Below are positions 1-8,838 of a stretch of 64,000 nucleotides of DNA, in pieces. This DNA comes from Acidimicrobiaceae bacterium (GTDB lineage: Bacteria > Actinomycetota > Acidimicrobiia > Acidimicrobiales > RAAP-2): the NCBI GenBank assembly GCA_003161255.1, contig PMOQ01000106.1, positions 7,897-71,896 of the forward strand, in the 5' to 3' direction. How positions within the stretch are numbered: the first letter of the stretch is position 1; every line of letters begins with the position of its first letter. The notes under the pieces were generated by a model. That model had not been told where the DNA came from, searched no databases, and saw only the letters and a list, made by a program, of their open reading frames with translations. Position numbers and translations under genes: made by a program.

Positions 1-106
1 CCCCGCGACGCTCGGGGACCGGCTGACCCGGGCCGGCTTGGCGGGGGTGGAGGTCGAGACCAACGACTTCGGCTTGCGCTTCCGGGGCTGGCGGCCCAAG
101 AGTTGA
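1..106 (+). CDS. C-terminal end of a class I SAM methyltransferase (partial)
   Basis: An open frame entering from the left edge (codons in phase with base 2) runs to a TGA at 104-106. Its last residues read ...VEVETNDFGLRFRGWRPKS. This is how many actinobacterial SAM-dependent methyltransferases end, with an 'AGF..VEVE' strand, an aromatic-rich hairpin and then stop. Only about 34 residues are visible, so the assignment rests on a short C-terminal pattern. Substrate unknown. It ends 43 bases before the FAD monooxygenase start and may share its transcript. Confidence 0.45.
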   Translation, partial: PATLGDRLTRAGLAGVEVETNDFGLRFRGWRPKS

Positions 107-149
107 CCCGTCCCGGCGTGGCCCGAACGCCGAATGAAAGGAGAGCGAG

Positions 150-1568
150 ATGGCCGAGGTCCTGGTAGTCGGGGGTGGCGTCGTCGGGATGGGCCTTTCC
201 ATGTTGCTCGCCCGCGACGACCACCAGGTCACGATCCTCGAACGGGACAGCCAACCGCCGCCCGGGTCACCCGAAGAGGCATGGGCCAGCTGGGATCGAA
301 CAGGGGTCAACCAGTTCCGCCTGGCCCATCTCTTCCTCTCCCGGTACCGCGAGATCGTCGAGGCCGAGCTCCCCGACGTTGCCGCGGCGCTGGTCCGCGA
401 CGGCGCGGTGCGATTCAACCCGATCGCCGACGCGCCCGACTTCGTTACCGGTGGGCATCGCGACGGCGACGAGCGTTACTCGATGTTGTCGGGCCGCCGC
501 GCCGTGGTCGAGCGGACGGTGGCCTCGGTCGCCGACGAAACGGCGGGTCTGGCGGTGCGACGCGGCGTGGTCGTCGAAGGCCTGCTCACCGGCCGGGAGG
601 CGATCGACGGCGTGCCCCACGTCTCGGGGGTGCGCACGACAGCGGGTGAGGAGCTCCGGGCCGACCTGGTCATCGACTGCAGCGGCCGCCGCTCGGCTCT
701 CCCGACCTGGCTGGAGGCGATCGGCGCCCGTCGGCCCGATGAAGAGGTTGACGACAGCGGTTTCATCTATCTCGGTCGGCACTTTCGCTCGCGCGACGGC
801 AACCTGCCCGTTGCCCTCGGCCCGGGGTTGCAGGAGTACGGGTCGATCTCGTCGTTGAACCTCCCGGCCGACAACGGCACCTGGTCGGTCACCCTCATCG
901 CCCGCTCCGGCGACCGGCCCATCCTCGGCCTGCGGGACACCGAGCGTTGGACCGAGGTCGTGCGGTCGCTCCCGACGGTGGCCCACTGGATCGACGCCGA
1001 CCCCATCGAGGATCGGGTGGTCAGCATCACCAAGATCGAGGACCGTCACCGCGATCTCAGGCCCGGCGACACGCCGGTCGTGACCGGGTTGCTCGCGGCT
1101 GCAGACGCCTGGGCCTGCACCAATCCCTCGGTCGGGCGCGGCGCGTCGATCGGGATGCTCCACTCGCTGGCCCTGCGCGACACGCTGCGCGAGGTCGGGC
1201 CGGATCGACCCGCCGAGCTCTCAGAGGCCTTCGGTGTCGCCACCGCGGCCACCGTCGAGCCCTGGTTCCAGGCGACGCTCGCCTTCGACCGCCACCGCCT
1301 GGCCGAGATGGCCGCCATCGCCGCCGGCACGACGTACGAGCCCGAGGACCCCGCGTTCGCGATCACCAAGGCGATGAGTGCTGCGAGCGGGAAGGATCCC
1401 GACGTCCTGCGCGGGTTCGTCGACATCGCCTCGGTGTTGGAGCTACCCGAGAACGTGCTGGCCCGTCCCGGCCTGCTCGAGCGGGTCATCGAGCTCGGCG
1501 CGGGTTGGCGCGACGAGCCGCCGATCGGGCCGAGCAGGGACGAGCTGGTCGCCATGGCCACCGCTTGA
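150..1568 (+). CDS. FAD-dependent monooxygenase/oxidoreductase
   Basis: 472 residues. The N-terminus carries a Rossmann FAD site (VLVVGGGVVGMGLSMLLAR, residues 4-22) followed by an acidic ribose-binding residue (ILERD). A mid-protein DLVIDCSGRRS matches the second conserved motif of p-hydroxybenzoate-hydroxylase-fold flavoproteins, and ADAWACTNPSVGRGASIG near residue 320 matches the third FAD motif. It should be cytosolic and FAD-bound; the substrate cannot be told. The start is supported by an AAAGGAG ribosome site 6-8 bases upstream. A hydrolase gene follows 28 bases downstream, suggesting a two-gene catabolic or tailoring unit. Geranylgeranyl-reductase-like or halogenase-like roles are alternatives. 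Confidence 0.85.
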   Translation: MAEVLVVGGGVVGMGLSMLLARDDHQVTILERDSQPPPGSPEEAWASWDRTGVNQFRLAHLFLSRYREIVEAELPDVAAALVRDGAVRFNPIADAPDFVTGGHRDGDERYSMLSGRRAVVERTVASVADETAGLAVRRGVVVEGLLTGREAIDGVPHVSGVRTTAGEELRADLVIDCSGRRSALPTWLEAIGARRPDEEVDDSGFIYLGRHFRSRDGNLPVALGPGLQEYGSISSLNLPADNGTWSVTLIARSGDRPILGLRDTERWTEVVRSLPTVAHWIDADPIEDRVVSITKIEDRHRDLRPGDTPVVTGLLAAADAWACTNPSVGRGASIGMLHSLALRDTLREVGPDRPAELSEAFGVATAATVEPWFQATLAFDRHRLAEMAAIAAGTTYEPEDPAFAITKAMSAASGKDPDVLRGFVDIASVLELPENVLARPGLLERVIELGAGWRDEPPIGPSRDELVAMATA

Positions 1569-1596
1569 GCGTGGTGGCCCGAGAACGGAGACGAAC

Positions 1597-2409
1597 GTGC
1601 GTGTCGACAACGGTGGGGTAGGGATCGAGTACGAGGTCACCGGCGAGGGCCGGCCGGTGGTGCTCATCCACGGCTTCCCCGACTCGGGGAAGTTGTGGCG
1701 CCATCAGGTGAGCGCGTTGGCCGACGCCGGCTTCAAGGTGATCGTCCCGGACATGCGCGGCTACGGGGCCTCGGACAAACCGACCGACATCGAGCAGTAC
1801 AACATCTTGTATCTGGTGGCCGACGTCGGCGCCGTGCTCGACGACGCCGGGGTGGACCGGGCCCACGTGGTCGGCCACGACTGGGGCGCCGCGGTCGCGT
1901 GGGTGCTGGCGGCCGTCGCCCCCGAGCGGGTCGACCATCTCGCCGTGCTGTCGGTTGGCCACCCGACCACCTTTCGCTCCGACGGCCTCGAGCAGCACGA
2001 GAAGTCGTGGTACATGCTCCTGTTCCAGTTCGAGGGCATCGCCGAGCGCTGGCTGTCCGAAAACGGCTGGGCCAACTTCAAGGAGTGGGGGCACTATCCC
2101 GACGCCGACGGGATCATCGCCGATCTCGAGGCCGACGGCTCGCTGACCCCGGGTCTCAACTGGTACCGGGCCAACGTCCCGGCCTCGTCCTACGTCGAAG
2201 AGCCGGTCGCCCTCCCGCCGGTCCAGGCCCCGACGATGGGGGTGTGGAGCAGCGGGGACCCCGCCTTGACCGAGGGGCAGATGACCCGGTCGGCGACCCA
2301 GGTCGCGGGAACATGGCGGTATGAGCGCCTCGAGGGTCCCGGACACTGGATGCAGTTGGAGGCGCCCGACGAGGTCAACCGGCTGCTCAAGAACTTCCTG
2401 CCCAACTAG
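1597..2409 (+). CDS. Alpha/beta hydrolase (epoxide hydrolase/dehalogenase-like)
   Basis: 270 residues from a GTG preceded by GGAG six bases upstream. The longer ORF in the track begins inside the preceding gene and is unlikely. Oxyanion-hole motif HGFPDSG, nucleophile elbow GHDWGA with aspartate as nucleophile, and the C-terminal catalytic histidine in GHWMQLEAP are all visible. An Asp nucleophile is typical of soluble epoxide hydrolases and haloalkane dehalogenases rather than serine esterases. The cap region is rich in Trp (WLSENGWANFKEW). Probably co-transcribed with the upstream flavoprotein, whose epoxide or hydroxylated product it could process; that link is inference. Confidence 0.85.
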   Translation: MRVDNGGVGIEYEVTGEGRPVVLIHGFPDSGKLWRHQVSALADAGFKVIVPDMRGYGASDKPTDIEQYNILYLVADVGAVLDDAGVDRAHVVGHDWGAAVAWVLAAVAPERVDHLAVLSVGHPTTFRSDGLEQHEKSWYMLLFQFEGIAERWLSENGWANFKEWGHYPDADGIIADLEADGSLTPGLNWYRANVPASSYVEEPVALPPVQAPTMGVWSSGDPALTEGQMTRSATQVAGTWRYERLEGPGHWMQLEAPDEVNRLLKNFLPN

Positions 2410-2432
2410 GCGCGCCGCGATCACCCGGTTCG

Positions 2433-2516
2433 TGCGGGCGAGAGGAGTCGAACCTCCATCCCCATGAGGGGACCGGGACCTAAACCCGGCGCGTCTACCA
2501 GTTCCGCCACACCCGC
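2433..2516 (-). tRNA. tRNA-Leu (anticodon UAG)
   Basis: Read on the minus strand, the acceptor arm GCGGGTG pairs with CGCCCGC before discriminator A. The anticodon loop TTTAGGT gives UAG, the long variable arm (CCCCTCATGGGG) is that of a class II tRNA, and the T-arm contains GGTTCGACTCC. CCA is not encoded. It lies between the hydrolase and the divergently oriented clpP. Confidence 0.95.
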
Positions 2517-2629
2517 CAGCACCCGAGGGCGCGGGCAGATTCTATGGGGGCACCGTCGGTATGACCGTGACGACCGCGGGCCGTGGCACCGGGGATGGGA
2601 CTTCGAGCACATCGCGGCCGGGTAGCCTC

Positions 2630-3247
2630 ATGCGCATGCCCAACCACCCGGTTCAGCCCCTTCTGGCTGCCGCGGGTCCGTCTTTCGACCCCGGCTCGGA
2701 GATCTTCCAGCGGCTCTTGAAGGAACGCATCATCTTCCTCGGGAGCACGGTCGACCAGGCCATGGCCAACTCGATCTGTGCCCAGCTCATCCTCTTGGAG
2801 GCCGAGGACCACGAGCGCGACATCTCGATCTACATCAACTCGCCCGGGGGATCGGTCACCGACGGCCTGGCCATCTACGACACCATGCAGTACGTGCGCT
2901 GCGACGTCGCCACGATCTGCCTCGGCCTCGCCGCTTCGATGGGCCAGTTCCTCCTCTGTGCCGGCGCCCACGGCAAGCGCTTTGCGCTGCCGCACTCCCG
3001 GATCCTCATGCACCAGCCCTCGGGGTCGATGCAGGGCCAGGCGGCCGACATCGCCATCCAGGCCGAGCAGATCGTCTACCTGAAGCGGATGATGGCCGAG
3101 CGGATCTCCCAGCACACCGGACAGCCGATCGAGCGGATCGAGGCCGACTCGGACCGCGATCGCTGGTTCACCGCCGAAGAGGCGCGCGACTACGGGTTCA
3201 TCGATCAGGTGATCGATCGGTCTCCCACCACGGTCGGCGGTACCTGA
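2630..3247 (+). CDS. clpP: ATP-dependent Clp protease proteolytic subunit (solitary ClpP)
   Basis: 205 residues from ATG 2630 (a second ATG lies at 2636; the track's start at 2561 adds a tail that looks non-coding). The catalytic serine is in [12 protein letters not shown], the histidine in RILMHQPSG, and the aspartate in the [11 protein letters not shown] segment, which matches the DRDxxxxAxEA signature of ClpP. It forms tetradecameric cytosolic protease chambers that work with a Clp ATPase. Unlike the usual actinobacterial clpP1-clpP2(-clpX) arrangement, no second clpP or clpX lies beside it. The next gene, a glycan-export permease, starts 2 bases after its stop. Probably a paralogue of the housekeeping pair. 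Confidence 0.93.
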   Translation: MRMPNHPVQPLLAAAGPSFDPGSEIFQRLLKERIIFLGSTVDQAMANSICAQLILLEAEDHERDISIYINSPGGSVTDGLAIYDTMQYVRCDVATICLGLAASMGQFLLCAGAHGKRFALPHSRILMHQPSGSMQGQAADIAIQAEQIVYLKRMMAERISQHTGQPIERIEADSDRDRWFTAEEARDYGFIDQVIDRSPTTVGGT

Positions 3248-3249
3248 GG

Positions 3250-4206
3250 GTGGCGCTCGAGGCTCCGGCCGCGAGCGGAGTTGCCGGGCGAGCCAAAGCC
3301 ACGCGTGTCGTCGCTTCGCACATCAGCGTGCCGAGGCGGGTCGCCGAGATCTGGAGGTCCCGCCAACTCCTGATCAACCTGGTCTCGACCGAGATCCGCG
3401 TGAAGTACAAGAACTCAATCCTCGGCCTCGTGTGGTCGCTGCTCGCGCCCGCCATGGCGCTGTTGGTCTATGCGATCGTGTTCGGCGTCGCGTTAAAGAA
3501 CGGCTACCCCGAGTTCGTGATCCTGCTGTTCTCGGGCCTGCTGGCCTGGAACCTCTTCCAGACCTCGGTGCTGGCGGCCACGGGAGCCATCGTCAACAAC
3601 GCCGGGCTGGTCAAGAAGGTGTCGTTCCCGAGGGAGATCCTGGCCCTGGCGTCGGTCGGCTCCGCATCGGTCTTCTTCTTCTTCCAGGCTTGCGTCATGG
3701 TCATCTTCCTGGTGGCCCTGCACTGGCGGCCCGCCTTCGGCGAGCTGTGGCTCATCCCGGTGGCGCTGGTGCCGCTGCTCGTCTTGTGCTCGGCCATGGC
3801 CATTTTCCTGTCCGCGGTCAACGTGTACCTCCGTGACATCCAGCACCTGACCGAGGTGGTGGTCGGCTCCGCGTGGTTCTGGGCCTGCCCGATCGTCTAC
3901 TCGTTCGCGCACATCGTCGAGCCCAAGCTCAGCACCCACCACATCTTGGGCATCCCGCTCATCTGGATCTACTTCTTGAACCCGATGGTGCCGATCGTGC
4001 TCACCTTCGAGCGGGTGCTGTACGCGAAGACCGGCCTCGTGCCCCTCACGACGGCCGGCCACACCCCGACCCAGCTTCTGCCCACCTGGGGGTCGATGAC
4101 CTACGTGGAGCTGGACGCGATCGTGCTCGGGGTCTCGCTGATCTTCCTCTACGTTGCCATGGTGGTGTTCGGTCGGCTGGCCGGGAACTTCGCCGAGGAG
4201 CTGTAG
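3250..4206 (+). CDS. wzm: ABC-2 type polysaccharide export permease (Wzm/TagG family)
   Basis: 318 residues from a GTG two bases after the clpP stop. The N-terminal amphipathic segment ends in LINLVSTEIRVKYKNSILGLVWSLL, the hallmark opening of Wzm/TagG/RfbA-type permeases. About six hydrophobic segments follow. The family exports completed, lipid-linked glycans across the plasma membrane together with a Wzt ATPase. The ATPase gene starts at the very next base after the stop, so the two are translationally linked. Direction and partners fit an O-antigen-like or teichoic-acid-like surface polymer. Confidence 0.93.
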   Translation: MALEAPAASGVAGRAKATRVVASHISVPRRVAEIWRSRQLLINLVSTEIRVKYKNSILGLVWSLLAPAMALLVYAIVFGVALKNGYPEFVILLFSGLLAWNLFQTSVLAATGAIVNNAGLVKKVSFPREILALASVGSASVFFFFQACVMVIFLVALHWRPAFGELWLIPVALVPLLVLCSAMAIFLSAVNVYLRDIQHLTEVVVGSAWFWACPIVYSFAHIVEPKLSTHHILGIPLIWIYFLNPMVPIVLTFERVLYAKTGLVPLTTAGHTPTQLLPTWGSMTYVELDAIVLGVSLIFLYVAMVVFGRLAGNFAEEL

Positions 4207-5448
4207 GTGGGCAACATCGCCGTCGAGATCCAGGACGTTTCCAAGCGCTTCCGCCTCTACCACCAGAAGTACACGTCGCTGAAGGAGCGGGTGATCCACG
4301 CGGGCCGGACCCCGTATACCGAGCTGTGGGCCCTGCGCGACGTCGGCTTCGAGGTGGAGGAGGGCCAGACGGTTGGCATCCTCGGCCGGAACGGCTCGGG
4401 CAAGTCCACCCTGCTCAAATGCGTGTGCGGCGTGCTCCAGCCGACGGAGGGCCAGGTCGTGGTCCGGGGCAAGCTGGCCGGCCTGCTCGAGTTGGGTGCC
4501 GGCTTCCAGCCCGACCTCACCGGGCGCCAGAACATCTATCTCAACGGGTCGCTCCTCGGCCTGGCCAAGAGCGACATCGACAAGGTCTTCGACGACGTCG
4601 TGGCCTTCGCCGAGCTCGATCAGTTCATCGACAACCAGGTGAAGTTCTACTCGTCGGGCATGTACGTCCGGCTCGGGTTCGCCGTCGCAGTCAATGTCGA
4701 CCCCGATGTGCTCGTGATCGACGAGGTCCTGGCCGTCGGTGACGAACGCTTCCAACGCAAGTGCCTCGACCGGTTGAAGGAGTTCCAGAACCAGGGCCGG
4801 ACCATCATCTTCGTCTCCCACTCACCCGACCAGGTCCGCGCGATCTGCGACCAGGCGGTCGTGTTGAGCGACGGCCGCATGGTCGGCCACGGCGCGCCCG
4901 GGGAGGCGGTCCGCATCTTCCGTGAGCACCTGCTCGAGGCCGGCGACATCCTCGCCCTCGGGCACGGGGACGACGAGGCCGCGCCGGCCGACGAGGTCGG
5001 ACCGATCGCCGTGTCCACGACCGACAGCTCGCACCCGATCCGGATCACGGAGGTGACGGTGGAGCACCCGGGCACGGGCGAGCGGCCGTATCTCATCACC
5101 GGCGAGCGGCTCACCATCTCGCTGCAGTACTCGGCGGCCTCGATCACGACGGCATCGTTCGTCGTCGAGATCCGCGACGACCTGTCCAAGGTGCTGCTCC
5201 GCACGGAGTCGGGCGACCTCGGGGCGCCGCTCGAGATCGCGTCGGGGACCGGCACGGTCTCGTTCCAATGGGCTACCTTCCCGTTCCTCGACGGCGTCTA
5301 CCACGTGTCGGCAGGCGTGGAGCACCGGGCGGGGGGCCGGCTCTATGACTGGAAGGAGTCGGCGGCGAAGCTCGAGGTCATGAACCCGACCAAGAACGTC
5401 GGGCTGATCAACCTCCCCGTCGCCGTCACCCTCGTTCCGGACCGGTGA
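4207..5448 (+). CDS. wzt: Polysaccharide export ABC ATPase with C-terminal glycan-recognition domain (Wzt)
   Basis: 413 residues, GTG start abutting the permease stop. Nucleotide-binding domain about residues 1-245: Walker A GRNGSGKST, the Wzt/TagH-type GLLELGAGFQPDLTGRQNIYLNG stretch, signature YSSGMYVRLGFA, Walker B DVLVIDEVLAVGD and H-loop FVSHS. Residues about 275-413 form a beta-rich domain (ITEVTVE..., YDWKESAAKLEV) resembling Wzt_C, which in Gram-negative O-antigen systems reads the modified non-reducing end of the chain before export. Its presence predicts that the exported glycan carries a terminal cap. The stop overlaps the next gene's start (GTGA). Confidence 0.93.
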   Translation: MGNIAVEIQDVSKRFRLYHQKYTSLKERVIHAGRTPYTELWALRDVGFEVEEGQTVGILGRNGSGKSTLLKCVCGVLQPTEGQVVVRGKLAGLLELGAGFQPDLTGRQNIYLNGSLLGLAKSDIDKVFDDVVAFAELDQFIDNQVKFYSSGMYVRLGFAVAVNVDPDVLVIDEVLAVGDERFQRKCLDRLKEFQNQGRTIIFVSHSPDQVRAICDQAVVLSDGRMVGHGAPGEAVRIFREHLLEAGDILALGHGDDEAAPADEVGPIAVSTTDSSHPIRITEVTVEHPGTGERPYLITGERLTISLQYSAASITTASFVVEIRDDLSKVLLRTESGDLGAPLEIASGTGTVSFQWATFPFLDGVYHVSAGVEHRAGGRLYDWKESAAKLEVMNPTKNVGLINLPVAVTLVPDR

Positions 5449-6482
5449 GCGGCCGAGGCCCCGAAGCGGCAGACGCCGCAGAGCAGGGCGCGGAGGATGT
5501 CGCGGTCGCCCACGACTACCTGGCCAAGGTGATGGGCGAGATCGACGAGGAGGTCGTGCGGCGGCGACGTTCGGGTGACCTTCCGCTCCGCGTCGAGCGA
5601 GAGCTCGACGAGTTGTTCTTGAGGTACTCGCCGATGGCCGGGCCCGACGGGAGCCTCGAAGAGGCGCTCGGCGTCGTCGAGGCGTCGAGCTTCATCGATC
5701 CGGTGGTCCCGGTCGACTCGTCCAAGCCCGGCGGCGCGCTGGTCAAGCAGTCGATCCGGCGGGCCAGCCTCTGGTACATGGGTTGGGTCGTCCACCAGAT
5801 CAACCAGTTCGCGACGGCGACCAGCCGCACGCTCCGGGTCCTCGACGACCGGGTCCGGGCCCTCCAGGTCGAGTTCGACGCCCAGCGGGTGCGGGCAGCG
5901 CCGGTGCTCGAGACGCAGTGGGCCCACGGCCCGGGGGCGTGGTGGGTCGACCGGGTGCTCGAATCCTTGGCCGGCCAGCCCGGCCGCATCCTGCACGCCG
6001 CGGCCGGCGACGGCTGGCTGGTCCGTCGAATGGCCGCGGCGGACCTCGACGCGTACGGGGTCGACCCGCGCGAGGCCCGGATCGACCGGGCCGAGGTCGA
6101 GGGCCTCGACGTGCGCGAGGAGCCGGTGCTCGACCACCTGAGGGCAGTGGCCCCGGAGGGTCTGGGCGGCCTGGTGCTCACCGGCGTGGTCGACGGCATG
6201 ACGGCCGCCGAACGCGACGCGGTTGTCGAGCTGGCCGGCCACACGGTCGCCTCGTCCGGGCGCCTCATCATCCACTCGCTGTCCGAGCTCGGCTGGAGAT
6301 CCGACGACGCGCCCCTCGAGGCGGACCTCGCGTCGGGCCGGCCGCTGCGCTCCCGGACCTGGGCGACGCTGCTCGGGCAGGCCGGGTTCGACGTCGATGT
6401 CATCGACGGGCCGGACGCACTGGACTATCTCGTGATAGCGGTGTCCGACCGGGGTCGGGAGGACGCCCGCTCCACCCGATGA
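5445..6482 (+). CDS. Methyltransferase-like protein, candidate glycan chain-capping enzyme
   Basis: 345 residues, GTG start overlapping wzt by four bases. The N-terminal third is helical and charged (EIDEEVVRRRRSGDLP...ELDELFLRYSP), a segment seen in actinobacterial methyltransferases of polysaccharide loci. Residues about 170-340 look like a Rossmann methyltransferase: RILHAAAGDGWL stands where the SAM-binding GxGxG glycine motif should be, and YGVDPREARI supplies the acidic residue after strand 2. The glycine motif is degenerate, so activity is not assured. Coupling to a Wzt with a recognition domain suggests it modifies the chain end (as WbdD does in E. coli), which is inference. Confidence 0.7.
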   Translation: MSGRGPEAADAAEQGAEDVAVAHDYLAKVMGEIDEEVVRRRRSGDLPLRVERELDELFLRYSPMAGPDGSLEEALGVVEASSFIDPVVPVDSSKPGGALVKQSIRRASLWYMGWVVHQINQFATATSRTLRVLDDRVRALQVEFDAQRVRAAPVLETQWAHGPGAWWVDRVLESLAGQPGRILHAAAGDGWLVRRMAAADLDAYGVDPREARIDRAEVEGLDVREEPVLDHLRAVAPEGLGGLVLTGVVDGMTAAERDAVVELAGHTVASSGRLIIHSLSELGWRSDDAPLEADLASGRPLRSRTWATLLGQAGFDVDVIDGPDALDYLVIAVSDRGREDARSTR

Positions 6483-7672
6483 AGGTCGTCTTCGTCACGC
6501 CCCGCTACGGCCCCGAGATCATGGGGGGCGCCGAGTCGGCGTCCCGGTTGCTGGCCGAGCACCTGGCAGCAGAGCCCGGGTTCGAGGTGGCCGCCTACTC
6601 CACCTGCGCGCTCGACGACCGGGCCTGGGAGAACGACCTGGCACCCGGGGAGACCGACATGAACGGGGTCACCCTCACCCGCTTCCCGGTGGCGAGAGAG
6701 CGCCCGAAGGAGTTCTTCGGGTTCGACGGCAAGCTGCGCCGTTCACCACGCCATGTCACCTGGGACCAGTCCACGCACTGGCTCGACCTCAACGGGCCCG
6801 ACGTGCCCGAGCTCATCGACGCTCTCCGACACGGCGTCGCCGACGTCGCCGTGTTCTCGCCGTACCTGTTCCTATCGACGGTGGCCGGCATCCGCTCGGC
6901 CCGGATGCCGACGGTCCTGCACCCGGCGGCCCATGACGAGCCGGCGCTGTACTTCCCGGCCATCGGGGACGCCTTCGCGCGGTCCGACGCGCTGTGCTAC
7001 TACACCGCCGCCGAGCGGCGGCTGGTCCAGCGCATCTACCCGGTCGCGGAGAAGGCCCAGATCGTCCTCGGGATCGGGCTCGGCGACCCCGTCGAGGGCG
7101 GCCGGAGGGGTGGCGACCTGCTCGGGCTCGGCGACCGCCCGTACCTGATTTGCGTGGGCCGCGTCGACGACCGCAAGGGCTCGGCCATGCTCGACACGTT
7201 CTTCCGGCGCTACAAGGAGCACCGACCCGGCCCGCTCGCGCTGGCGCTGGTCGGCCGGGTGCGCTCGACCATCGAAGCGCATCCCGACATCGTCGTGACC
7301 GGCGAGGTCGACGAGCCGACCAAGTGGGACCTGTTGCGCGATGCGACGGCGGCGGTGTCGCCGTCGGCGATGGAGTCGTTCTCGCTCGCCATCATGGAGG
7401 CCTGGGAGCAGGCCGTGCCGGTGGTGGTGAACGCGCGGTGCGAGGCCACCCGCGACCACTGCGCGCATTCGGGTGGCGGCCTGTGGTTCGGCTCGTACCG
7501 CCAGTTCGAGGTGGTGATCGACCGGCTCAACGCGGACGCCGAGCTTCGCCGCCGCCTCGGAGCGAGCGGCCGCGCCTACGCGCAGGAGCACTACCAGTGG
7601 CCGGCGCTGACGGCCCGCTACGCGCGGTTCTTGGAGTCGGTGGTCGAGCGCGGGGCGTCGGCCCGGGTCTGA
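6479..7672 (+). CDS. Glycosyltransferase family 4
   Basis: 397 residues from ATG 6479, overlapping the previous stop as ATGA; the track's longer frame is a run-in. GT-B fold signs: N-terminal VTPRYGPEIMGGAESASRLLAEHL for the acceptor domain, mid-protein CVGRVDDRKGS opening the nucleotide-sugar domain, and SPSAMESFSLAIMEAWEQAVPVVV, the EX7E-type retaining motif. Fourth gene of the glycan export operon, probably cytosolic-face chain assembly. Donor and linkage cannot be predicted. Confidence 0.9.
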   Translation: MKVVFVTPRYGPEIMGGAESASRLLAEHLAAEPGFEVAAYSTCALDDRAWENDLAPGETDMNGVTLTRFPVARERPKEFFGFDGKLRRSPRHVTWDQSTHWLDLNGPDVPELIDALRHGVADVAVFSPYLFLSTVAGIRSARMPTVLHPAAHDEPALYFPAIGDAFARSDALCYYTAAERRLVQRIYPVAEKAQIVLGIGLGDPVEGGRRGGDLLGLGDRPYLICVGRVDDRKGSAMLDTFFRRYKEHRPGPLALALVGRVRSTIEAHPDIVVTGEVDEPTKWDLLRDATAAVSPSAMESFSLAIMEAWEQAVPVVVNARCEATRDHCAHSGGGLWFGSYRQFEVVIDRLNADAELRRRLGASGRAYAQEHYQWPALTARYARFLESVVERGASARV

Positions 7673-7681
7673 GCCCGGGGC

Positions 7682-8758
7682 TCAGGCGGCGGTGGCCGTC
7701 TTGAGCAGCTCGACGAAGCGGGCCTTGGATCGCCCGAGGTCGAAGTCGGTGACCCGGCGGGCCGCCGCCTCGGCCAGAGCGCACCGGAGGTCCTCGTCGG
7801 AGAGCACCCGGGCCAGCGCGGCGGCGAAGCGGAGCGGCTCCTTGGACGTGAGCACGATGCCGGCGTCGCCGACGGTCTCGGGCACCGCCGCGGCGCCGAA
7901 GGCGACGACCGGGACGCCATGGCCCATGGCCTCGACCACCGGGACGCAGAAGCCCTCGTGGTCAGATGCGCTGACATAGGCGTCGGCCGCCTCGAAGTAG
8001 GCCTCCAGGCCGGCCGGTTCGAGCGACCCCACCAGCTCGACCGCATCGGTGAGCTCGAGCCGCCCGATGAAGGACTCGAGGGCGGGCCCGTATCGCTCGC
8101 CGAGCGGGGAGCCGACCAGATGCAACCGGGCCAGGGGGTCGTAGAGGCGCCGGTAGACGGCCAGCATCTTCACCAGGTCGTGGGGGGCCTTGTGGGGCGA
8201 GATCTTCCCGACGTAGAGCAGGTCGGCACCGCCGCCCGACTTGGCCTCGGCCAGCCGCCGCGCGATGGCCCTGTCGGGCTCGGCCCCGGTCGAGGTCATG
8301 TCGACGAGCAGGGGCACGACGGCGGTGCCCTTGTAGCCCGCCTCGATCAGCTCGGACTCGTTGAACGCGGAGTCGGCGACGGCGAACCGGCTCTCGGGGG
8401 CCAGCCGCCCGAGCTGGGCCCGGCCCAGCGCGACCTCGTAGGTGACCTCGTTGGCCCACCCGTCGATCAGCTCGGCGGGCGTGATGTTGTGGTAGTTGAC
8501 CAGCTTCGGTTCGGTCCGAGCCGCCACGATGTCGAACACGTCGCTCCCGATGGAGGCGTGGTAGAGCAGCCACCGATCCTTGCCGGTCCGGCCGAGCTCG
8601 GTGATGGGCCGGCCCCGGCCCGCCACGTCGGGCGTGCAGTTCCCGTAGTAGATGTCCGAGTCGAACCCGGCCGCGCGCAGCGCGTCGGTGAGGGCGAGGG
8701 TGTGCACGCCGATCGCATCGCGGCTGGCCAGGGATGGGAGAACCTGGTCGATGCGCAC
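7682..8758 (-). CDS. Glycosyltransferase family 4
   Basis: 358 residues from GTG 8758 (VRIDQVLPSLASRDAIGVH); the track's extension to 9403 crosses a tRNA-like region and is not coding. The acceptor domain has LVNYHNITPAELIDGW, and the donor domain shows LLYVGKISPHKAPHDLV and SDHEGFCVPVVEAMGHGVPVVAF, the EX7E-like motif of retaining GT4 enzymes. It converges on the other glycosyltransferase with a 9-base gap containing the short palindrome GAGCCCGGGGCTC. Together the two enzymes probably build the glycan exported by Wzm/Wzt. Confidence 0.9.
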   Translation of the reverse strand: MRIDQVLPSLASRDAIGVHTLALTDALRAAGFDSDIYYGNCTPDVAGRGRPITELGRTGKDRWLLYHASIGSDVFDIVAARTEPKLVNYHNITPAELIDGWANEVTYEVALGRAQLGRLAPESRFAVADSAFNESELIEAGYKGTAVVPLLVDMTSTGAEPDRAIARRLAEAKSGGGADLLYVGKISPHKAPHDLVKMLAVYRRLYDPLARLHLVGSPLGERYGPALESFIGRLELTDAVELVGSLEPAGLEAYFEAADAYVSASDHEGFCVPVVEAMGHGVPVVAFGAAAVPETVGDAGIVLTSKEPLRFAAALARVLSDEDLRCALAEAAARRVTDFDLGRSKARFVELLKTATAA

Positions 8759-8793
8759 GGCGGGAGTGTACTTTCGGGCCCCTCCGGCCCCAG

Positions 8794-8838
8794 CCTTCAC
8801 ACGTCTGAGGTGGCAGGTTCGAATTCTGTAGCGCCCAC
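8794..8838 (+). repeat. tRNA-like 3' fragment (possible old attachment-site remnant)
   Basis: The stretch contains a T-arm-like GCAGG-TTCGAAT-TCTGT hairpin followed by an acceptor-like AGCGCCCAC, and before it an imperfect anticodon-like stem (CTTCA...TGAGG). The 5' half of a tRNA (D-arm and matching acceptor strand) is missing, so it is not a working tRNA. Such 3' ends are often left where an element integrated into a tRNA gene. It separates the glycosyltransferase from the accessory-looking glycanase region. Confidence 0.35.

Noticed and set aside
3493-4821. 442-residue minus-strand ORF opposite wzm-wzt
   Set aside because: Composed of Asp/His/Glu/Gly/Arg-rich sequence with no fold signs; it is the antisense shadow of two well-recognised genes, as is usual in GC-rich DNA.
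8766-8838. Functional tRNA near 8.8 kb
   Set aside because: No D-arm or complementary 5' acceptor strand could be found and the anticodon-like loop has the wrong size, so only a fragment is reported.
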